NCBI RefSeq assembly: GCF_000292915.1
Contig: NC_018513.1
Coordinates: 3,162,001 to 3,226,000, forward strand
Source: Burkholderia cepacia GG4
GTDB taxonomy: Bacteria; Pseudomonadota; Gammaproteobacteria; Burkholderiales; Burkholderiaceae
Reading direction: 5' to 3'
DNA length: 64,000 bases
The notes under the pieces were generated by a model that worked only from the letters and a program-made list of their open reading frames with translations, was not told where the DNA came from and made no database searches. This document shows, piece after piece, positions 18,847 through 28,784 of this stretch. The number at the start of each line of letters is the position of its first letter. The first letter of the stretch is position 1. Position numbers and translations under genes: made by a program.

Positions 18847-20457
18847 TCAGTGCGCGGCCGCGTTGTAGAAGGTCACGAGGTCGGCCTTCTCCTGCGGACG
18901 CGACGTATCGTCGAGATAGACCATGTGTCCACCCTGATAGTCCTTGATCGTCAGGTTCGGTTGCGACCCGAGCCGCGCGAGGTCGAGCTCGGTCTGGTAG
19001 AACGGCGTCGCGATGTCGTGATATCCGTTCAGCGACAGCACCTTCAGCGACGGATTCAGCGTCAGCGCCGCCGCGAGATCGGGAATCGTGTCGGGCATCG
19101 CGAGGCCGTCGTGCGTCCAGTCCCAGGTCTGGATCGCATTGCTGCTGAGCGAGTACGCCGTCTGCGCGCTGTACTTCAGCACGTTCGGCAGGTAGCTGCC
19201 GATCGTGTCGGTGAACGGCTTCGTGATGAACGTGCTCGACGGGTCGCCGTCCGCCGCGAGCGGGCTCGACGACGGCACGTTCACGCGCGCGTCGTAGCGG
19301 CCGATCAGCGTGCCCGGGATCAGCGCCACCTGGAAGCTGTTGTCGAAGAAGGTCGGAACCACGTTGAAGTCCGCATTCCACAGCGACTGCTTCACGCCGG
19401 TCGAATTCACCATCGTCGTGACGAGCGTCGGCGACGGCGGCGTGTGGCTCGCGAGATACGCGTTCACGGCGGGCGTGTAGCTGCCGGCCGTCAGCAGGCG
19501 CATCTGGTCCGCATACTGCGGCAGGCTCGACGGGTTCGGATTGTCCAGCTGGTAGTACGCGCCGACGGTGCCATAGGACGGCACGAAGCCCGCGCAGCTC
19601 ACCGGGCTCGACCCGTTGTTCGAGTTGCCGATATAGTCGCTCGCCATGTCGCAGTTCGCGTTGTAGTTCAGGATCGACGACTGCAGCACGATGCCGGCGA
19701 GCTTCACGCCGGCCGTCTCGAGCAGGTTCGCGAGCACGTCGGTGCGCGGCGTGCCGTACGACTCGCCGAACAGGTACTTCGGCGAATCGTTGCGCTGGTT
19801 CGCGGCGAGGTAGCGCGTCACGAAGTCGCGGAACGCGCCGCCGTCCTGGTCGACGCCCCAGAACGTCTGGTTCGTGTTCGGCGCGATCGCCTCGGAGAAG
19901 CCGGTGCCGATCGCGTCGACGAACACGAGGTCGGTCGTGTCGAGCAGGCTCTCCGCGTTGTCGACGAACGGGAACGTCGACGCGTTCGCATTCGGGTCAC
20001 CGGTCTGGATCCGCTTCGGACCGAACGAGCCGAGATGCAGCCATACCGATGCCGAGCCGGGGCCGCCGTTGTACAGGAACGTGACGGGCCGTTTCGCCGC
20101 AGGCTGGTTGTCGGCCGTGTAGGCGACGTAGAAGAACGATGCTTCGGGCGCGCCCGTCTGCGGATTGCGTGCGACGAGATGGCCGGCGGTGGCCGTGTAA
20201 CGGATCGTCTTGCCGTTCAGCGTGATCTGGTGATGGGTGATGGCGGCCTTTTCAACCGCGGCGGACGCGTCGAGCGATGCGGTCGCACTCGACGAATAAC
20301 TGTTGGGATCGTTGTACGGCCTGTCCACCTGTGCGGCGGGATCGGCTGAATTGTCGGCACCTGCCGCGGCGGACGACGTCACGTCGTCGTTGCAGGCCGT
20401 CAGAATCAGCGAAGAGAACACAACCCCCAACAACAGCTTCGCTTTGCTCGCTGGCAT
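18847..20457 (-). CDS. Lipoprotein serine carboxypeptidase-like protein (peptidase family S10)
   Basis: 536 aa. A lipobox LILTAC puts the lipidated Cys at residue 22, so it is membrane-anchored. The S10 architecture is intact: oxyanion-hole FLYNGGPGSASVW (130s), nucleophile Ser233 in FGESYGTPR, Asp481 in LNGYHDIATP, and His511 in YQGGHMVYLD. It probably trims C-terminal residues from peptides outside the cytoplasm. Asn/Ser/Ala-rich residues 23-70 look like a flexible tether. ATG 20457 has a GAAGGAAA site. A TATATT -10 (20555-20550, minus) with a weak TTTCAA -35 may be its promoter. Confidence 0.88.
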   Translation of the reverse strand: MPASKAKLLLGVVFSSLILTACNDDVTSSAAAGADNSADPAAQVDRPYNDPNSYSSSATASLDASAAVEKAAITHHQITLNGKTIRYTATAGHLVARNPQTGAPEASFFYVAYTADNQPAAKRPVTFLYNGGPGSASVWLHLGSFGPKRIQTGDPNANASTFPFVDNAESLLDTTDLVFVDAIGTGFSEAIAPNTNQTFWGVDQDGGAFRDFVTRYLAANQRNDSPKYLFGESYGTPRTDVLANLLETAGVKLAGIVLQSSILNYNANCDMASDYIGNSNNGSSPVSCAGFVPSYGTVGAYYQLDNPNPSSLPQYADQMRLLTAGSYTPAVNAYLASHTPPSPTLVTTMVNSTGVKQSLWNADFNVVPTFFDNSFQVALIPGTLIGRYDARVNVPSSSPLAADGDPSSTFITKPFTDTIGSYLPNVLKYSAQTAYSLSSNAIQTWDWTHDGLAMPDTIPDLAAALTLNPSLKVLSLNGYHDIATPFYQTELDLARLGSQPNLTIKDYQGGHMVYLDDTSRPQEKADLVTFYNAAAH

Positions 20458-20883
20458 CGTTGCTTTCCTTCTCTCGTATGTTTTTTGTGTCGAGCAGCCG
20501 GGTAAGCCGCCCCCCGCCTCGAATGCGGCCGATAAGCCGAGGCGCTGGCCAATATACGCGAGCGGGTGGGCTTTGAAAAATTTGGAAATATTTGATCGGC
20601 GCTCGGTGCAGTGCACACCTTTCAGGAATGCTTCGATTCACGAACCGTTGCATTTCACGTGGCTTTCAGCGGCTTTTGTGTTTACCCGGCGCCACTAAAA
20701 CCCCGCGAATTTCGCGCCATATCGGCAAACAAAGTCGCGCGGCCGCGGGCATTGCTCAGCAAACCGAAATAGACGATTTCGTCTAATGGATGTGACCCGA
20801 AATGGGGGCGGCGTGAATGCGCTGCAGCGCACCATCGGCGCGCCGGCGACAGAACGGACAATGCGACGGCGCGAGCGCGCCGC
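20458..20883. other. 426-bp gap between the S10 peptidase and mtgA
   Basis: AT-richer than its flanks. It holds the likely S10 promoter (near 20550-20580) and a dyad TAGACGA-TT-TCGTCTA at 20770-20785. Short ORFs here (for example a 64-codon one at 20592) show no ribosome site or recognisable product. I see no gene. Confidence 0.5.
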
Positions 20884-21621
20884 TCACTGCGATTGCGGAA
20901 GCTCGGCCGCGCCCATCCGGCGGGCAATCACGGCCGCGCGCTGCGCCTGGTAGGCCGAGCCGCGGTGCGCGTCGAACCAGCGCGGCTTCGGCAGCATCAC
21001 CGCGAGGCGCGCCGACTGCCACGCGCCGAGCCGGCTCGCGGGAATCCTGTAGTAATAGCGTGCGGCGGCCTCGGCACCGTACACGCCGCGCCCCCATTCG
21101 ACCGAATTCAGGTAGATCTCGAAGATCCGCTCCTTGTCGAGCACCGTCTCGAGCATCCACGTGATGATCAGCTCCTGCCCCTTGCGGATGTAGCTCTTCT
21201 CGCGCGACAGGAACAGGTTGCGCGCGAGCTGCTGCGTGATCGTCGAGCCGCCCGCGACGATCCGGCCGCGCGCCTTGTTCTTCTCCCACGCCTGCAGGAT
21301 CGCGTCGACGTCGTAGCCGTTGTTGGTCGCGAAGGTCGAATCCTCCGACGCGATCAGCGCGCGCTTCAGGTTGCGCGAGATCTGGTCGTACGGCACCCAC
21401 CGGTGCTGGATCTGCGCGGGCGGCTTGTCGCGCGACAGCCACCACGCGTCGGTGCGCATGAACGCGGTCGAACCGGGATTCACGAACGACCACAGCGCGA
21501 TCTGCACGAGATAGAACAGCTGCGTCGCGAACCATGCGCCCGCGAACACCGAACCCGCATAGACGATCCAGCGGGTCGGGCTGATCGTCCGCGCGTGCTG
21601 CGTGCCGCTTACCGCCACCAC
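20884..21621 (-). CDS. mtgA: Monofunctional biosynthetic peptidoglycan transglycosylase
   Basis: Polymerises lipid II into glycan strands in the periplasm. About 245 aa with one N-terminal membrane anchor ([22 protein letters not shown]). The GT51 catalytic motifs are clear: [17 protein letters not shown] (catalytic Glu), [28 protein letters not shown], and [18 protein letters not shown]. The start is taken as GTG 21621, 14 bases after aroE, with a GGAG upstream; GTG 21618 is also possible. No ATG fits, since the frame further up runs into aroE. Operon with aroE and the RNase II-like gene. Confidence 0.93.
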   Translation of the reverse strand: MVAVSGTQHARTISPTRWIVYAGSVFAGAWFATQLFYLVQIALWSFVNPGSTAFMRTDAWWLSRDKPPAQIQHRWVPYDQISRNLKRALIASEDSTFATNNGYDVDAILQAWEKNKARGRIVAGGSTITQQLARNLFLSREKSYIRKGQELIITWMLETVLDKERIFEIYLNSVEWGRGVYGAEAAARYYYRIPASRLGAWQSARLAVMLPKPRWFDAHRGSAYQAQRAAVIARRMGAAELPQSQ

Positions 21622-21635
21622 CTGCCGTGCTCCGC

Positions 21636-22502
21636 TCAGGTCGCCGCGAGCGCCTGACGCAGCGCGGCCAGCACCGGTGCACCATCCGGCCGCACGCCGC
21701 GCCAGATGAAGAACGATTCGGCCGCCTGCTCGACCAGCATCCCCAGCCCGTCGGCCGTGCGCGCGCCGAGCGACGCCGCATGCTGCATGAACACGGTCGG
21801 CTGCGCACCGTACATCATGTCGTACGCGAGCGTGCCCGCGCCGAACGCGGCCGCGTCGCACTCCGGCAGCGCCGCATCGAGGCTGCCGGCCGTCGCGTTG
21901 ATCACCACGTCGTACGGCTCCGCGCGCACCACGTCGGGACCGCCGCCCGCGAGCGTGCAGCCCGCATCGTGCGCGGCCTGCGTGAACTGGCCGACGAGCG
22001 CCTCGGCCTTGCTCGCCGTGCGGTTCACGATCGTGATCGACAGCGGCGCGCGGTCGAGCAGCGGCAGCACGACGCCTCGCGCGGCGCCGCCCGCGCCGAG
22101 CAGCAGGATGCGCGCGCCCGCGAGCGACACGCCGAGATTCGACTCGATGTCGCGCACGAGGCCGACGCCGTCGGTGTTGTCGCCATGGATGCGGCCGTCG
22201 GCGTCGATGCGCAGCGTGTTCACCGCGCCCGCCGCCGCCGCGCGCGGCGACAGTGTGTCGGCGAGCGCATGCGCGTCGAGCTTGAACGGCACCGTCACGT
22301 TCGCGCCGCGGCCGCCTTCGGCGATGAACGCGCGCACGGCGGCCTCGAAGCCGTCGACCGGCGCGAGCCGGTGCTCGTAGACGATCGCCTCGCCCGTCTG
22401 CGCGGCGAACTGCGCGTGGATGAACGGCGACTTGCTGTGCGCCACCGGATTGCCGAACACCACGTAGCGGTCGGCACCGCTCGTCGACGCGACTGCGCTC
22501 AT
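21636..22502 (-). CDS. aroE: Shikimate dehydrogenase
   Basis: Reduces 3-dehydroshikimate to shikimate with NADPH. 288 aa. Substrate motif [16 protein letters not shown], catalytic Lys in [10 protein letters not shown], and [12 protein letters not shown]; the cofactor loop is [11 protein letters not shown] with NRTASKA. The ATG overlaps the stop of the upstream RNase gene (ATGA at 22502-22499), so translation is coupled. Confidence 0.95.
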   Translation of the reverse strand: MSAVASTSGADRYVVFGNPVAHSKSPFIHAQFAAQTGEAIVYEHRLAPVDGFEAAVRAFIAEGGRGANVTVPFKLDAHALADTLSPRAAAAGAVNTLRIDADGRIHGDNTDGVGLVRDIESNLGVSLAGARILLLGAGGAARGVVLPLLDRAPLSITIVNRTASKAEALVGQFTQAAHDAGCTLAGGGPDVVRAEPYDVVINATAGSLDAALPECDAAAFGAGTLAYDMMYGAQPTVFMQHAASLGARTADGLGMLVEQAAESFFIWRGVRPDGAPVLAALRQALAAT

Positions 22503-24589
22503 GATGCGCGCCCCTCTTCGCTTGCCTGGCTGTTGGCGTTCGCGGCCTCGCCGCCTTCGGCCGTCACGCCGTCCGACTCGGCCAGCGCTTCGGCCTCGGA
22601 TTCCGCCGACGCGTCTTGCGCATCGACCAGCGTATCGTCGCCGCCTTCGGTCTCTTCCTCTTCATCCGCCGCATCGCCGCTCGTCACGGTCGGCGCGTCG
22701 AGCACGTTTAGCAGCCGCACCGACGCCTCGATCGTCAGCTCGTCGAGCGACATCACGTCGAGCAGCACGCGCGTGCCGCGTGCATGCACGCCGAGGCCCG
22801 GCACGTGCAGGAGCAGCGGAATTTCCTCGAGGCGCACGAGATCGCCCTTCACGACGCTCGCGACGACGTGCTTCTTCTGCTCCTGCGCGAGCCAGCGCAG
22901 GCACCAGAAATACTCCATCCGGCGCTGATAGTCGGCGTACGCGGAATAGGTGTCGTCGAAGCCCTGCACGACCGCGTACAGATCGGCGTCCTTCGGCTTG
23001 AACGGCGCGGCGAGCTTCGCGGTGACGCCGTGCTGCACGCACGCGAGCAGCTGCCACTGGTTCACGAGGTCGACATAGCGGCGCAGCGGCGATGTGCTCC
23101 ATGCATACTGCGCGACGCCGAGACCTTCGTGCGGCGCGGCCGACGTCTGCATCCGCGTGCGCTTCGGGCCCGGCGCGCCGAAGCCGCGCTGCGAGCGGTA
23201 GATGCCGGGCACCGTGTGATCGTGCAGGAACGCGCCCCACGTCGAGTTCGCGAGGATCGCGAGCTCCGACACGATCAGGTCGAGCGGCGACCCGCGGCGG
23301 CGCGGCGTGATCGACACGCGCTCGCCTTCGACGTAGAAGTTGTAGTCGGTGTTGCGCTGCACTTCGCGCTTCAACCCGTAACCCGCGCGTGCGACCTGGC
23401 GCTTCTCGAACAGCGCCTGCGCGAGCGGCCACAGCACGGCGATGTCGTCCTTGTGCGGGTAGTCGCCGGTGCCGGCCGCGAGCGTCTCTTCGTTGACGAG
23501 CTCGTCGAGCGTGTTGTGGCGCAGGTTGTTCTTCACGAACACGAGTTCGGCGCGCGTCTCGTTCGCGACGATGTCCTGCGTCTCGCGGTTGACGATGATG
23601 TACAGCGACAGCGCCGGGCGGTAATCGCCCTCTTTCAACGTGAACACGTCGACGACGTCGTCCGGCAGCATCGTGATCTTGTCGCCCGGCATGTAGACGG
23701 TCGACAGGCGCGCGCGCGCGATCGCGTCGACCGCATCGCCGCGCACGACGCCAAGCGCCGGCGCCGCGATGTGCACGCCGATCCGCACGCGACCGTCGGA
23801 CAGGTGCTCGACCGAGAAAGCGTCGTCGATTTCGGTCGTCGTGATGTCGTCGATCGAGAACGCCTCGACGTCCGCGCGCGGCAGGTCGTCCGGCAGCGGG
23901 CCGACCGTGACGGCCGGGAAGCCCGTGCCGTGCGGGAAGAATTCCGCGAGGAAGCGCGCCTCGTGCAGCGCACGCGGCGACTCGATGCCGCCGCAGTCCA
24001 GCATCAGCCGCGCCGGCGACACGCCGCGCGCGCCGGCCGCGGCCTCGAGCGCCTTGTATTCGATCGCGTTCTTGTCCGGCCGCGTCAGCATCCCGAGCAC
24101 CTTGCCCGCGAACGCTTCCGGCAGCTTGCCGGCCTTCAGTTCCTCTTCATACTGCGCCTGGACGAGCGCCTGCTGACGCTTGCGCTCGAGCGACGCGAGC
24201 GCCATCTTGAGCTGCTCTTCCGGCGCGCGCTGGTACTGGCCACGCCCCTTGCGGCGGAAGTAGACGGGCGAGCCGTGCAGCCGCAACACCAGCGCCGCGC
24301 GCTCGACCGGGCCGTACGTCGCGCCGAAGTACTCGGCGGCCAGCGCCGTGTACGCGAACTCCTCGGCCGGCGCGCATTCCCACAGGAAATCCAGGTCGAT
24401 CTGCTGCGCGGCCGTATCGGCTTCCTGCATCAGCTCGCCCGCGGCCGGCTTGTCGAATTCGATCAGCACGTCCTTTGCGCGCACCTTCGCCCGCCGCCCG
24501 CCGGGCAACTCGACCTGAAACGCGTCGCCCTGGCGCGACAGCACGCTGCCCGCCTTGAAACTGCCCGATTCCTCGAAGAAAACGTTCAC
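22499..24589 (-). CDS. RNase II/R-family exoribonuclease with acidic C-terminal tail
   Basis: A 696-aa 3'-to-5' exoribonuclease. The RNB domain spans roughly 240-570; the metal-site motif [15 protein letters not shown] supplies the conserved Asp residues, and [18 protein letters not shown] the conserved Arg. Order and length suit an RNase II-like enzyme of beta-proteobacteria more than RNase R, since no long basic S1 tail is present. Instead, from about residue 635 the protein ends in ~60 residues dominated by Glu, Asp, Ala and Ser, likely disordered. Start is GTG 24589; no better ATG lies nearby. It heads the RNase-aroE-mtgA operon. Confidence 0.88.
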   Translation of the reverse strand: MNVFFEESGSFKAGSVLSRQGDAFQVELPGGRRAKVRAKDVLIEFDKPAAGELMQEADTAAQQIDLDFLWECAPAEEFAYTALAAEYFGATYGPVERAALVLRLHGSPVYFRRKGRGQYQRAPEEQLKMALASLERKRQQALVQAQYEEELKAGKLPEAFAGKVLGMLTRPDKNAIEYKALEAAAGARGVSPARLMLDCGGIESPRALHEARFLAEFFPHGTGFPAVTVGPLPDDLPRADVEAFSIDDITTTEIDDAFSVEHLSDGRVRIGVHIAAPALGVVRGDAVDAIARARLSTVYMPGDKITMLPDDVVDVFTLKEGDYRPALSLYIIVNRETQDIVANETRAELVFVKNNLRHNTLDELVNEETLAAGTGDYPHKDDIAVLWPLAQALFEKRQVARAGYGLKREVQRNTDYNFYVEGERVSITPRRRGSPLDLIVSELAILANSTWGAFLHDHTVPGIYRSQRGFGAPGPKRTRMQTSAAPHEGLGVAQYAWSTSPLRRYVDLVNQWQLLACVQHGVTAKLAAPFKPKDADLYAVVQGFDDTYSAYADYQRRMEYFWCLRWLAQEQKKHVVASVVKGDLVRLEEIPLLLHVPGLGVHARGTRVLLDVMSLDELTIEASVRLLNVLDAPTVTSGDAADEEEETEGGDDTLVDAQDASAESEAEALAESDGVTAEGGEAANANSQASEEGRAS

Positions 24590-24670
24590 TCAGTACTCTC
24601 GTTCAGACTGCCGGGCGCCGCGTCGGCGGCGCCGGATGATGATGGGAATTCGATCGGCATGACGCCGGGT

Positions 24671-25240
24671 TCATGACGTCGTGTCGTCGCAAAAGGCGAG
24701 AACGTCGTCGACATAGTCGGCAAATTCGCTGATTCCGTGATCGCTGCCGTCGATCACCCGCGTTTTCGCGCCCGGGTAATGGGCGAGCATCTCGCGGTAG
24801 TCCAGCACTTCGTCGCCCGTCGCCGCGAACAGATAGTAGCGTTCGGGGCGCGAAATCGCCGGCACGCGCAGCACATCGAGCTCGTGCAGGTGATGGCGTT
24901 CGACGACGATCGACCCGCCGCCGTGCCACAGCGGCTGTTCGCCCAGATATTGTTCGAGATCGCGCTGCGGCACGATCGCCGGATTCAGCAGCACCGCCTT
25001 CCAGCCGTGCTTTTCGGCGAGCCAGGTCGCGTAGTAGCCGCCGAGCGAGCTGCCGATCACCGTCACGTCGCGCGCACCGGCCACCTCCGCTTCCGCGACG
25101 GCGATCGCGTCGAGCGGCGACACCGACAGCGACGGGCATCGCCACTCGTGCATGCGGCCGAGCTCGGCCATGCGCGCCGCGAGCAGCCGCGACTTCTGCG
25201 ACTCCGGCGACGACCGGAACCCATGCAGGTACAGGATCAC
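24671..25240 (-). CDS. YqiA-type alpha/beta-fold esterase
   Basis: 189-aa small hydrolase. LYLHGFRSSPESQKS opens the fold, the nucleophile elbow is GSSLGGYYA, and the tail holds Asp (TGDEVLDY) and His (GSDHGISEF) candidates of the triad. E. coli YqiA, an esterase acting on acyl-CoA and short esters, is the nearest known type; the substrate here is unknown. Start is GTG 25240, overlapping the mpl stop (GTGA), so it is translated with mpl. The longer frame reading to 25798 is the shadow of mpl. Confidence 0.82.
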   Translation of the reverse strand: MILYLHGFRSSPESQKSRLLAARMAELGRMHEWRCPSLSVSPLDAIAVAEAEVAGARDVTVIGSSLGGYYATWLAEKHGWKAVLLNPAIVPQRDLEQYLGEQPLWHGGGSIVVERHHLHELDVLRVPAISRPERYYLFAATGDEVLDYREMLAHYPGAKTRVIDGSDHGISEFADYVDDVLAFCDDTTS

Positions 25241-26622
25241 GCGCGGCTCCCGAGCGCGTCGAGCAGCTTCTGGTGCACGCCGCCGAAACCGCCGTTGCTC
25301 ATCACGAGCACGTGGTCGCCGGGGCGCGCCGCCGCGACGACCGACTTCACCAGCAAGTGGAGATCGTCGAACGCGCGTGCCTTGTCGCCGAGCGGCGCGA
25401 GCGCGTCGCCCAGGTTCCAGCCGAGCGCGTCGCGCCCGGTCGGCGCGCCGTAGCCGAACACAAGATCGGCGTCGGCCAGGCTGGCCGGCAGTTGCGCCTT
25501 CATCACGCCGAGCTTCATCGTGTTCGAACGTGGCTCGAGCACCGCGAGAATGCGGGAATTTTGGCGGCCGATGCGCGCACGAAGGCCGGCGATCGTGGTC
25601 TCGATCGCGGTCGGGTGGTGCGCGAAGTCGTCGTAGACGGTCACGCCGTCGACGCTGCCGCGCACTTCCATGCGCCGCTTCACGTTGCGGAACGCCGCGA
25701 GGGATTCCGCCGCCTGCGCGGGCGGCACGCCGACGTGGCGCGCGGCGGCGATCGCCGCGAGCGCGTTCATCCGGTTGTGGTCGCCCTGCACCTGCCACGC
25801 GACTTCACCGACGCGCTCGGCCTGCGAATACACCGCGAACCGTTCGTCGACCGGCACGCCGTCCTCGGCCGGCAGCGCCTGCCAGCCGCCGTCGACGCCG
25901 AAACGCTCGACCTCGCTCCAGCAGCCGCGCGCGAGCACGCGCTCCAGCGCGTCCGAGCGGCCGTTCGTGACGATCCGGCCGACGCCCGGCACGGTGCGCA
26001 CCAGATGATGGAATTGCGTTTCGATCGCGGCGAGATCCGGGAAGATGTCGGCGTGATCGAATTCGAGATTGTTGAGCACCGTGGTGCGCGGCCGGTAGTG
26101 GACGAACTTCGAGCGCTTGTCGAAGAACGCCGTATCGTATTCGTCGGCCTCGATCACGAAGAAGCTCGAATCGGTCAGGCGCGCCGATACGCCGAAATTC
26201 AGCGGCACGCCGCCGATCAGGAAGCCCGGGTTCAGGCCGGCATCCTCCAGCAGCCACGCGAGCATCGACGAAGTGGTCGTCTTGCCGTGCGTGCCCGCGA
26301 CCGCGAGCACCCACTTGCCGGCCAGCACGTGCTCGCCGAGCCATTGCGGGCCCGATACATAAGGCAGGCCGCGATCGAGGATCGCCTCCATCAGCGGGTT
26401 GCCGCGCGTGACGACGTTGCCGATCACGAACAGGTCGGGCTTCAGGTCGATCTGCTCGGCGCCGTAGCCTTCGATCAGCGTGATGCCCTGCGCCTCGAGC
26501 TGCGTGCTCATCGGCGGATAGACCCCCGCGTCGCAACCCGTCACCGTGTGGCCCGCCTCGCGCGCGAGCACGGCGAGACCGCCCATGAAGGTGCCGCAGA
26601 TGCCAAGAATGTGGATGTGCAT
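25237..26622 (-). CDS. mpl: UDP-MurNAc:tripeptide ligase (murein recycling)
   Basis: Rejoins the tripeptide L-Ala-gamma-D-Glu-meso-Dap, recovered from old wall, to UDP-MurNAc. 461 aa, typical of Mpl. Near the N-terminus HILGICGTFMGGLAVLA is the UDP-sugar motif; ATP loop GTHGKTTTSS; FVIEADEYDTAFFDKRSKF; and C-terminal DDFAHHPTAI. It is thus a Mur ligase but not MurC. AmpD, acting earlier in recycling, is at 41.5 kb. Divergent from the gene at 26857 across 234 bases. Confidence 0.94.
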   Translation of the reverse strand: MHIHILGICGTFMGGLAVLAREAGHTVTGCDAGVYPPMSTQLEAQGITLIEGYGAEQIDLKPDLFVIGNVVTRGNPLMEAILDRGLPYVSGPQWLGEHVLAGKWVLAVAGTHGKTTTSSMLAWLLEDAGLNPGFLIGGVPLNFGVSARLTDSSFFVIEADEYDTAFFDKRSKFVHYRPRTTVLNNLEFDHADIFPDLAAIETQFHHLVRTVPGVGRIVTNGRSDALERVLARGCWSEVERFGVDGGWQALPAEDGVPVDERFAVYSQAERVGEVAWQVQGDHNRMNALAAIAAARHVGVPPAQAAESLAAFRNVKRRMEVRGSVDGVTVYDDFAHHPTAIETTIAGLRARIGRQNSRILAVLEPRSNTMKLGVMKAQLPASLADADLVFGYGAPTGRDALGWNLGDALAPLGDKARAFDDLHLLVKSVVAAARPGDHVLVMSNGGFGGVHQKLLDALGSRA

Positions 26623-26856
26623 AGATGAATGCTTTCGCGCCGCCGGGCGCCGTCGATTCGGAAAGGAAGGTCTGCGGCTCGCCGGACAGGCCGCCCGGCC
26701 AACGACTTTCGCCGCGACACAAAGACCGTCATTGTAACTGACGGCCCGTCGTGCCCGGCAGCCCGAACGATGCGCGCGGATGCCGCCGGGCGCGGCGGGC
26801 GGCGCGCAGCCGCACCGCGTTCGGGCGCTGCGGCGATCGAGTATGATTGCCGGATC

Positions 26857-27501
26857 ATGTCTCGCAAATCACTTGTCGACCCGCGGCGCGCCCGCGAGGA
26901 AATCGCCCAGTCCGCCGCCCGCCTGATCGCGGAGGACGGTCTCGATTACGCCGGCGCGAAGCGCAAGGCTGCGCGCCAGCTGTTCGGCGATTCGCGCGTT
27001 GCCGGCGAATGGCTGCCGGATAACGACCTGATCGAGGAAGAACTGCGCGAGTACCTCGCCTTGTTCCAGAGCGACACGCAGCCGGACGAACTTCGCCGCC
27101 TGCGCGAGATCGCGCTCGACTGGATGCGCCGGCTCGCCGAGTTCAATCCGTATGTGACGGGCGCGGTGCTCAATGGCACCGCGAACGAGCATTCGGACAT
27201 CCATTTGCAGATATTCACCGACAACCCGAAGGACGTCGCGATCTACCTGCTGAACCAGAACGTCCAGTACGACGTCTCCGAGACGCGGCATTTCGCCGGT
27301 CGCGCCGACGTCGAGACGCTCAGCTTCCTGTGGCGCCCGCGGCGCGACGTGGACGCGATCGGCATACACGTCGCGCTCTACGCGAGCGACGACCTGCGCG
27401 GCGCGGTCAAGGCCGACGCACGCGGCCGGGTCGCCCGCGCGGACGCCGCCGCATTGCGCGCGCTGGTCGAGGCAGGCAAAGCCCCTTCCGAACCGGAATG
27501 A
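26857..27501 (+). CDS. Conserved protein with nucleotidyltransferase-like core
   Basis: 214 aa; I do not recognise a named family. Residues 1-95 are helical, with a Lys/Arg-rich segment (AGAKRKAARQLFG) and an acidic one. Residues 102-122 read TGAVLNGTANEHSDIHLQIF, resembling the G-[GS]-x(9-13)-[DE]-h-[DE]-h hallmark of minimal nucleotidyltransferases, but the second acidic position is His116. A mixed strand/helix region follows (FLWRPRRDVDAIGIHVALY). It may be an inactive or altered transferase. Start ATG 26857 has no strong ribosome site. The stop is 7 bases before the TlpA-like gene, so the two form an operon. Confidence 0.7.
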   Translation: MSRKSLVDPRRAREEIAQSAARLIAEDGLDYAGAKRKAARQLFGDSRVAGEWLPDNDLIEEELREYLALFQSDTQPDELRRLREIALDWMRRLAEFNPYVTGAVLNGTANEHSDIHLQIFTDNPKDVAIYLLNQNVQYDVSETRHFAGRADVETLSFLWRPRRDVDAIGIHVALYASDDLRGAVKADARGRVARADAAALRALVEAGKAPSEPE

Positions 27502-27508
27502 TTCAACG

Positions 27509-28072
27509 ATGATGATGAAACGCATGTTGGCGCTCGCGGTCGTCGCGGCCGCCGCCGTCGCCGGCGGGATCGCCGCCGGCCATTGGTTCCGCGTCGGCAG
27601 CGCCGACGACGGCGTCGCCGTCGCCGCACCCGCCACGCCCGCCGCACAGGGCAGCCCCGTCGACCAGTTGTGGGCCGCGTCGCTGACGGGCCTCGACGGC
27701 AAGCCGGCCACGCTGGCTTCCTTCAAGGGCCAGAAGGTCGTGGTCAATTTCTGGGCTTCGTGGTGCGGGCCGTGCGTCGAGGAAATGCCCGAGCTCGTCG
27801 CGCTGTCGCATCAATACAAGCAAAAAGGCATCCGCTTCATCGGGATCGGCGTCGATTCCGACCAGAACGTGAAGAATTTTCTGCAGAAGGTGAAGGTCGA
27901 CTATCCGGTGTTCGTCAGCGGTTATGCGGGCGCCGATCTGGCCCGCAATTTCGGAAATACGGCCGGCGCACTCCCGTTTACGGTCGTCATCGACGAAACC
28001 GGCAAAATTCGCGAGACAAAATTAGGACAAATCCAACCGGCCGAGCTGAAAAAGACCCTCGACGCGTTGTGA
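27509..28072 (+). CDS. TlpA/ResA-type periplasmic thioredoxin
   Basis: 187 aa with an N-terminal membrane anchor or signal (MKRMLALAVVAAAAVAGG). The thioredoxin fold follows an Ala/Pro linker; the redox pair is Cys86-Cys89 in FWASWCGPCVEEMPE. IGIGVDSDQNVKNFL and GALPFTVVIDETG are usual for TlpA-like reductants, which keep cytochrome c or other exported cysteines reduced. The specific client is unknown. Three ATGs open the frame (27509, 27512, 27515), so the first residues are uncertain. Confidence 0.88.
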   Translation: MMMKRMLALAVVAAAAVAGGIAAGHWFRVGSADDGVAVAAPATPAAQGSPVDQLWAASLTGLDGKPATLASFKGQKVVVNFWASWCGPCVEEMPELVALSHQYKQKGIRFIGIGVDSDQNVKNFLQKVKVDYPVFVSGYAGADLARNFGNTAGALPFTVVIDETGKIRETKLGQIQPAELKKTLDAL

Positions 28073-28266
28073 TCGCCCTGAACGGTCGCCCGCACGTTGG
28101 CGGTGATTTATGCGTCGATCGCCGCAATTTCACGTCAATTCGCCGATACTTTGGATCCGCACCGGTAATTCTTGCAGGTCCGGCGCGCACGGCCGTTCGG
28201 CAAAACTAGACAAATTTCTCTAAATAGCGCTAAAGTTCGCGCAATTCCGCAGAAATAGAAGCGACC

Positions 28267-28719
28267 ATGACACGATTGCTGGTGCTGCACGGCCCCAACC
28301 TGAACCTTCTCGGCACCCGGGAACCGGAGGTGTACGGCCGCGTCACGCTCGCGCAGATCGATCAGGCGCTTGCCGCGCGGGCGCAGGAAGCCGGTGCCGA
28401 ACTGTCGTCGTTCCAGAGCAACCATGAAGGCGCGCTCGTCGACCGCATCCAGGCCGCGCGGGAGGAACAGACCGATTTCATCCTGATCAATCCCGCCGCG
28501 TATACGCACACGAGCGTCGCGATCCGGGACGCGATCGCCGGCGTTGGCATCCCGTTCGTCGAGGTTCATCTGTCGAACGTGCACCGCCGCGAAGCGTTCA
28601 GGCATCACTCCTACTTTTCCGACCAGGCCGAAGGCGTGATCTGCGGGCTCGGCTGGAAAGGTTATCTGTACGCGCTCGAGTACGCGCTGGACAAGCTGCA
28701 AAGCACGTCGCGCGGCTGA
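28267..28719 (+). CDS. aroQ: 3-dehydroquinate dehydratase, type II
   Basis: Dehydrates 3-dehydroquinate to 3-dehydroshikimate in aromatic synthesis. 150 aa, the normal size of the dodecameric type II enzyme. [18 protein letters not shown] carries the catalytic Arg/Tyr loop, [10 protein letters not shown] the substrate-binding Asn and His, and [18 protein letters not shown] the rest of the site. Preceded by 194 bases with no gene. Confidence 0.96.
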   Translation: MTRLLVLHGPNLNLLGTREPEVYGRVTLAQIDQALAARAQEAGAELSSFQSNHEGALVDRIQAAREEQTDFILINPAAYTHTSVAIRDAIAGVGIPFVEVHLSNVHRREAFRHHSYFSDQAEGVICGLGWKGYLYALEYALDKLQSTSRG

Positions 28720-28736
28720 TTTCGCGATCTAGATTC

Positions 28737-28762
28737 AGCGCCGGTCTCACCCGGCGCTTTCA
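28737..28762 (+). terminator. Weak terminator-like hairpin between aroQ and accB
   Basis: AGCGCCGG (28737-28744) pairs with CCGGCGCT (28751-28758), 6-base loop, then only TT. It may attenuate transcription into accBC rather than stop it. Confidence 0.4.
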
Positions 28763-28784
28763 CGTATTGAAAGGGGAATTCCCG

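Noticed and set aside
20592..20786. A 64-codon plus-strand ORF in the gap upstream of the S10 peptidase
   Set aside because: Composition fits no known family, no ribosome site, and it runs across the peptidase promoter region.
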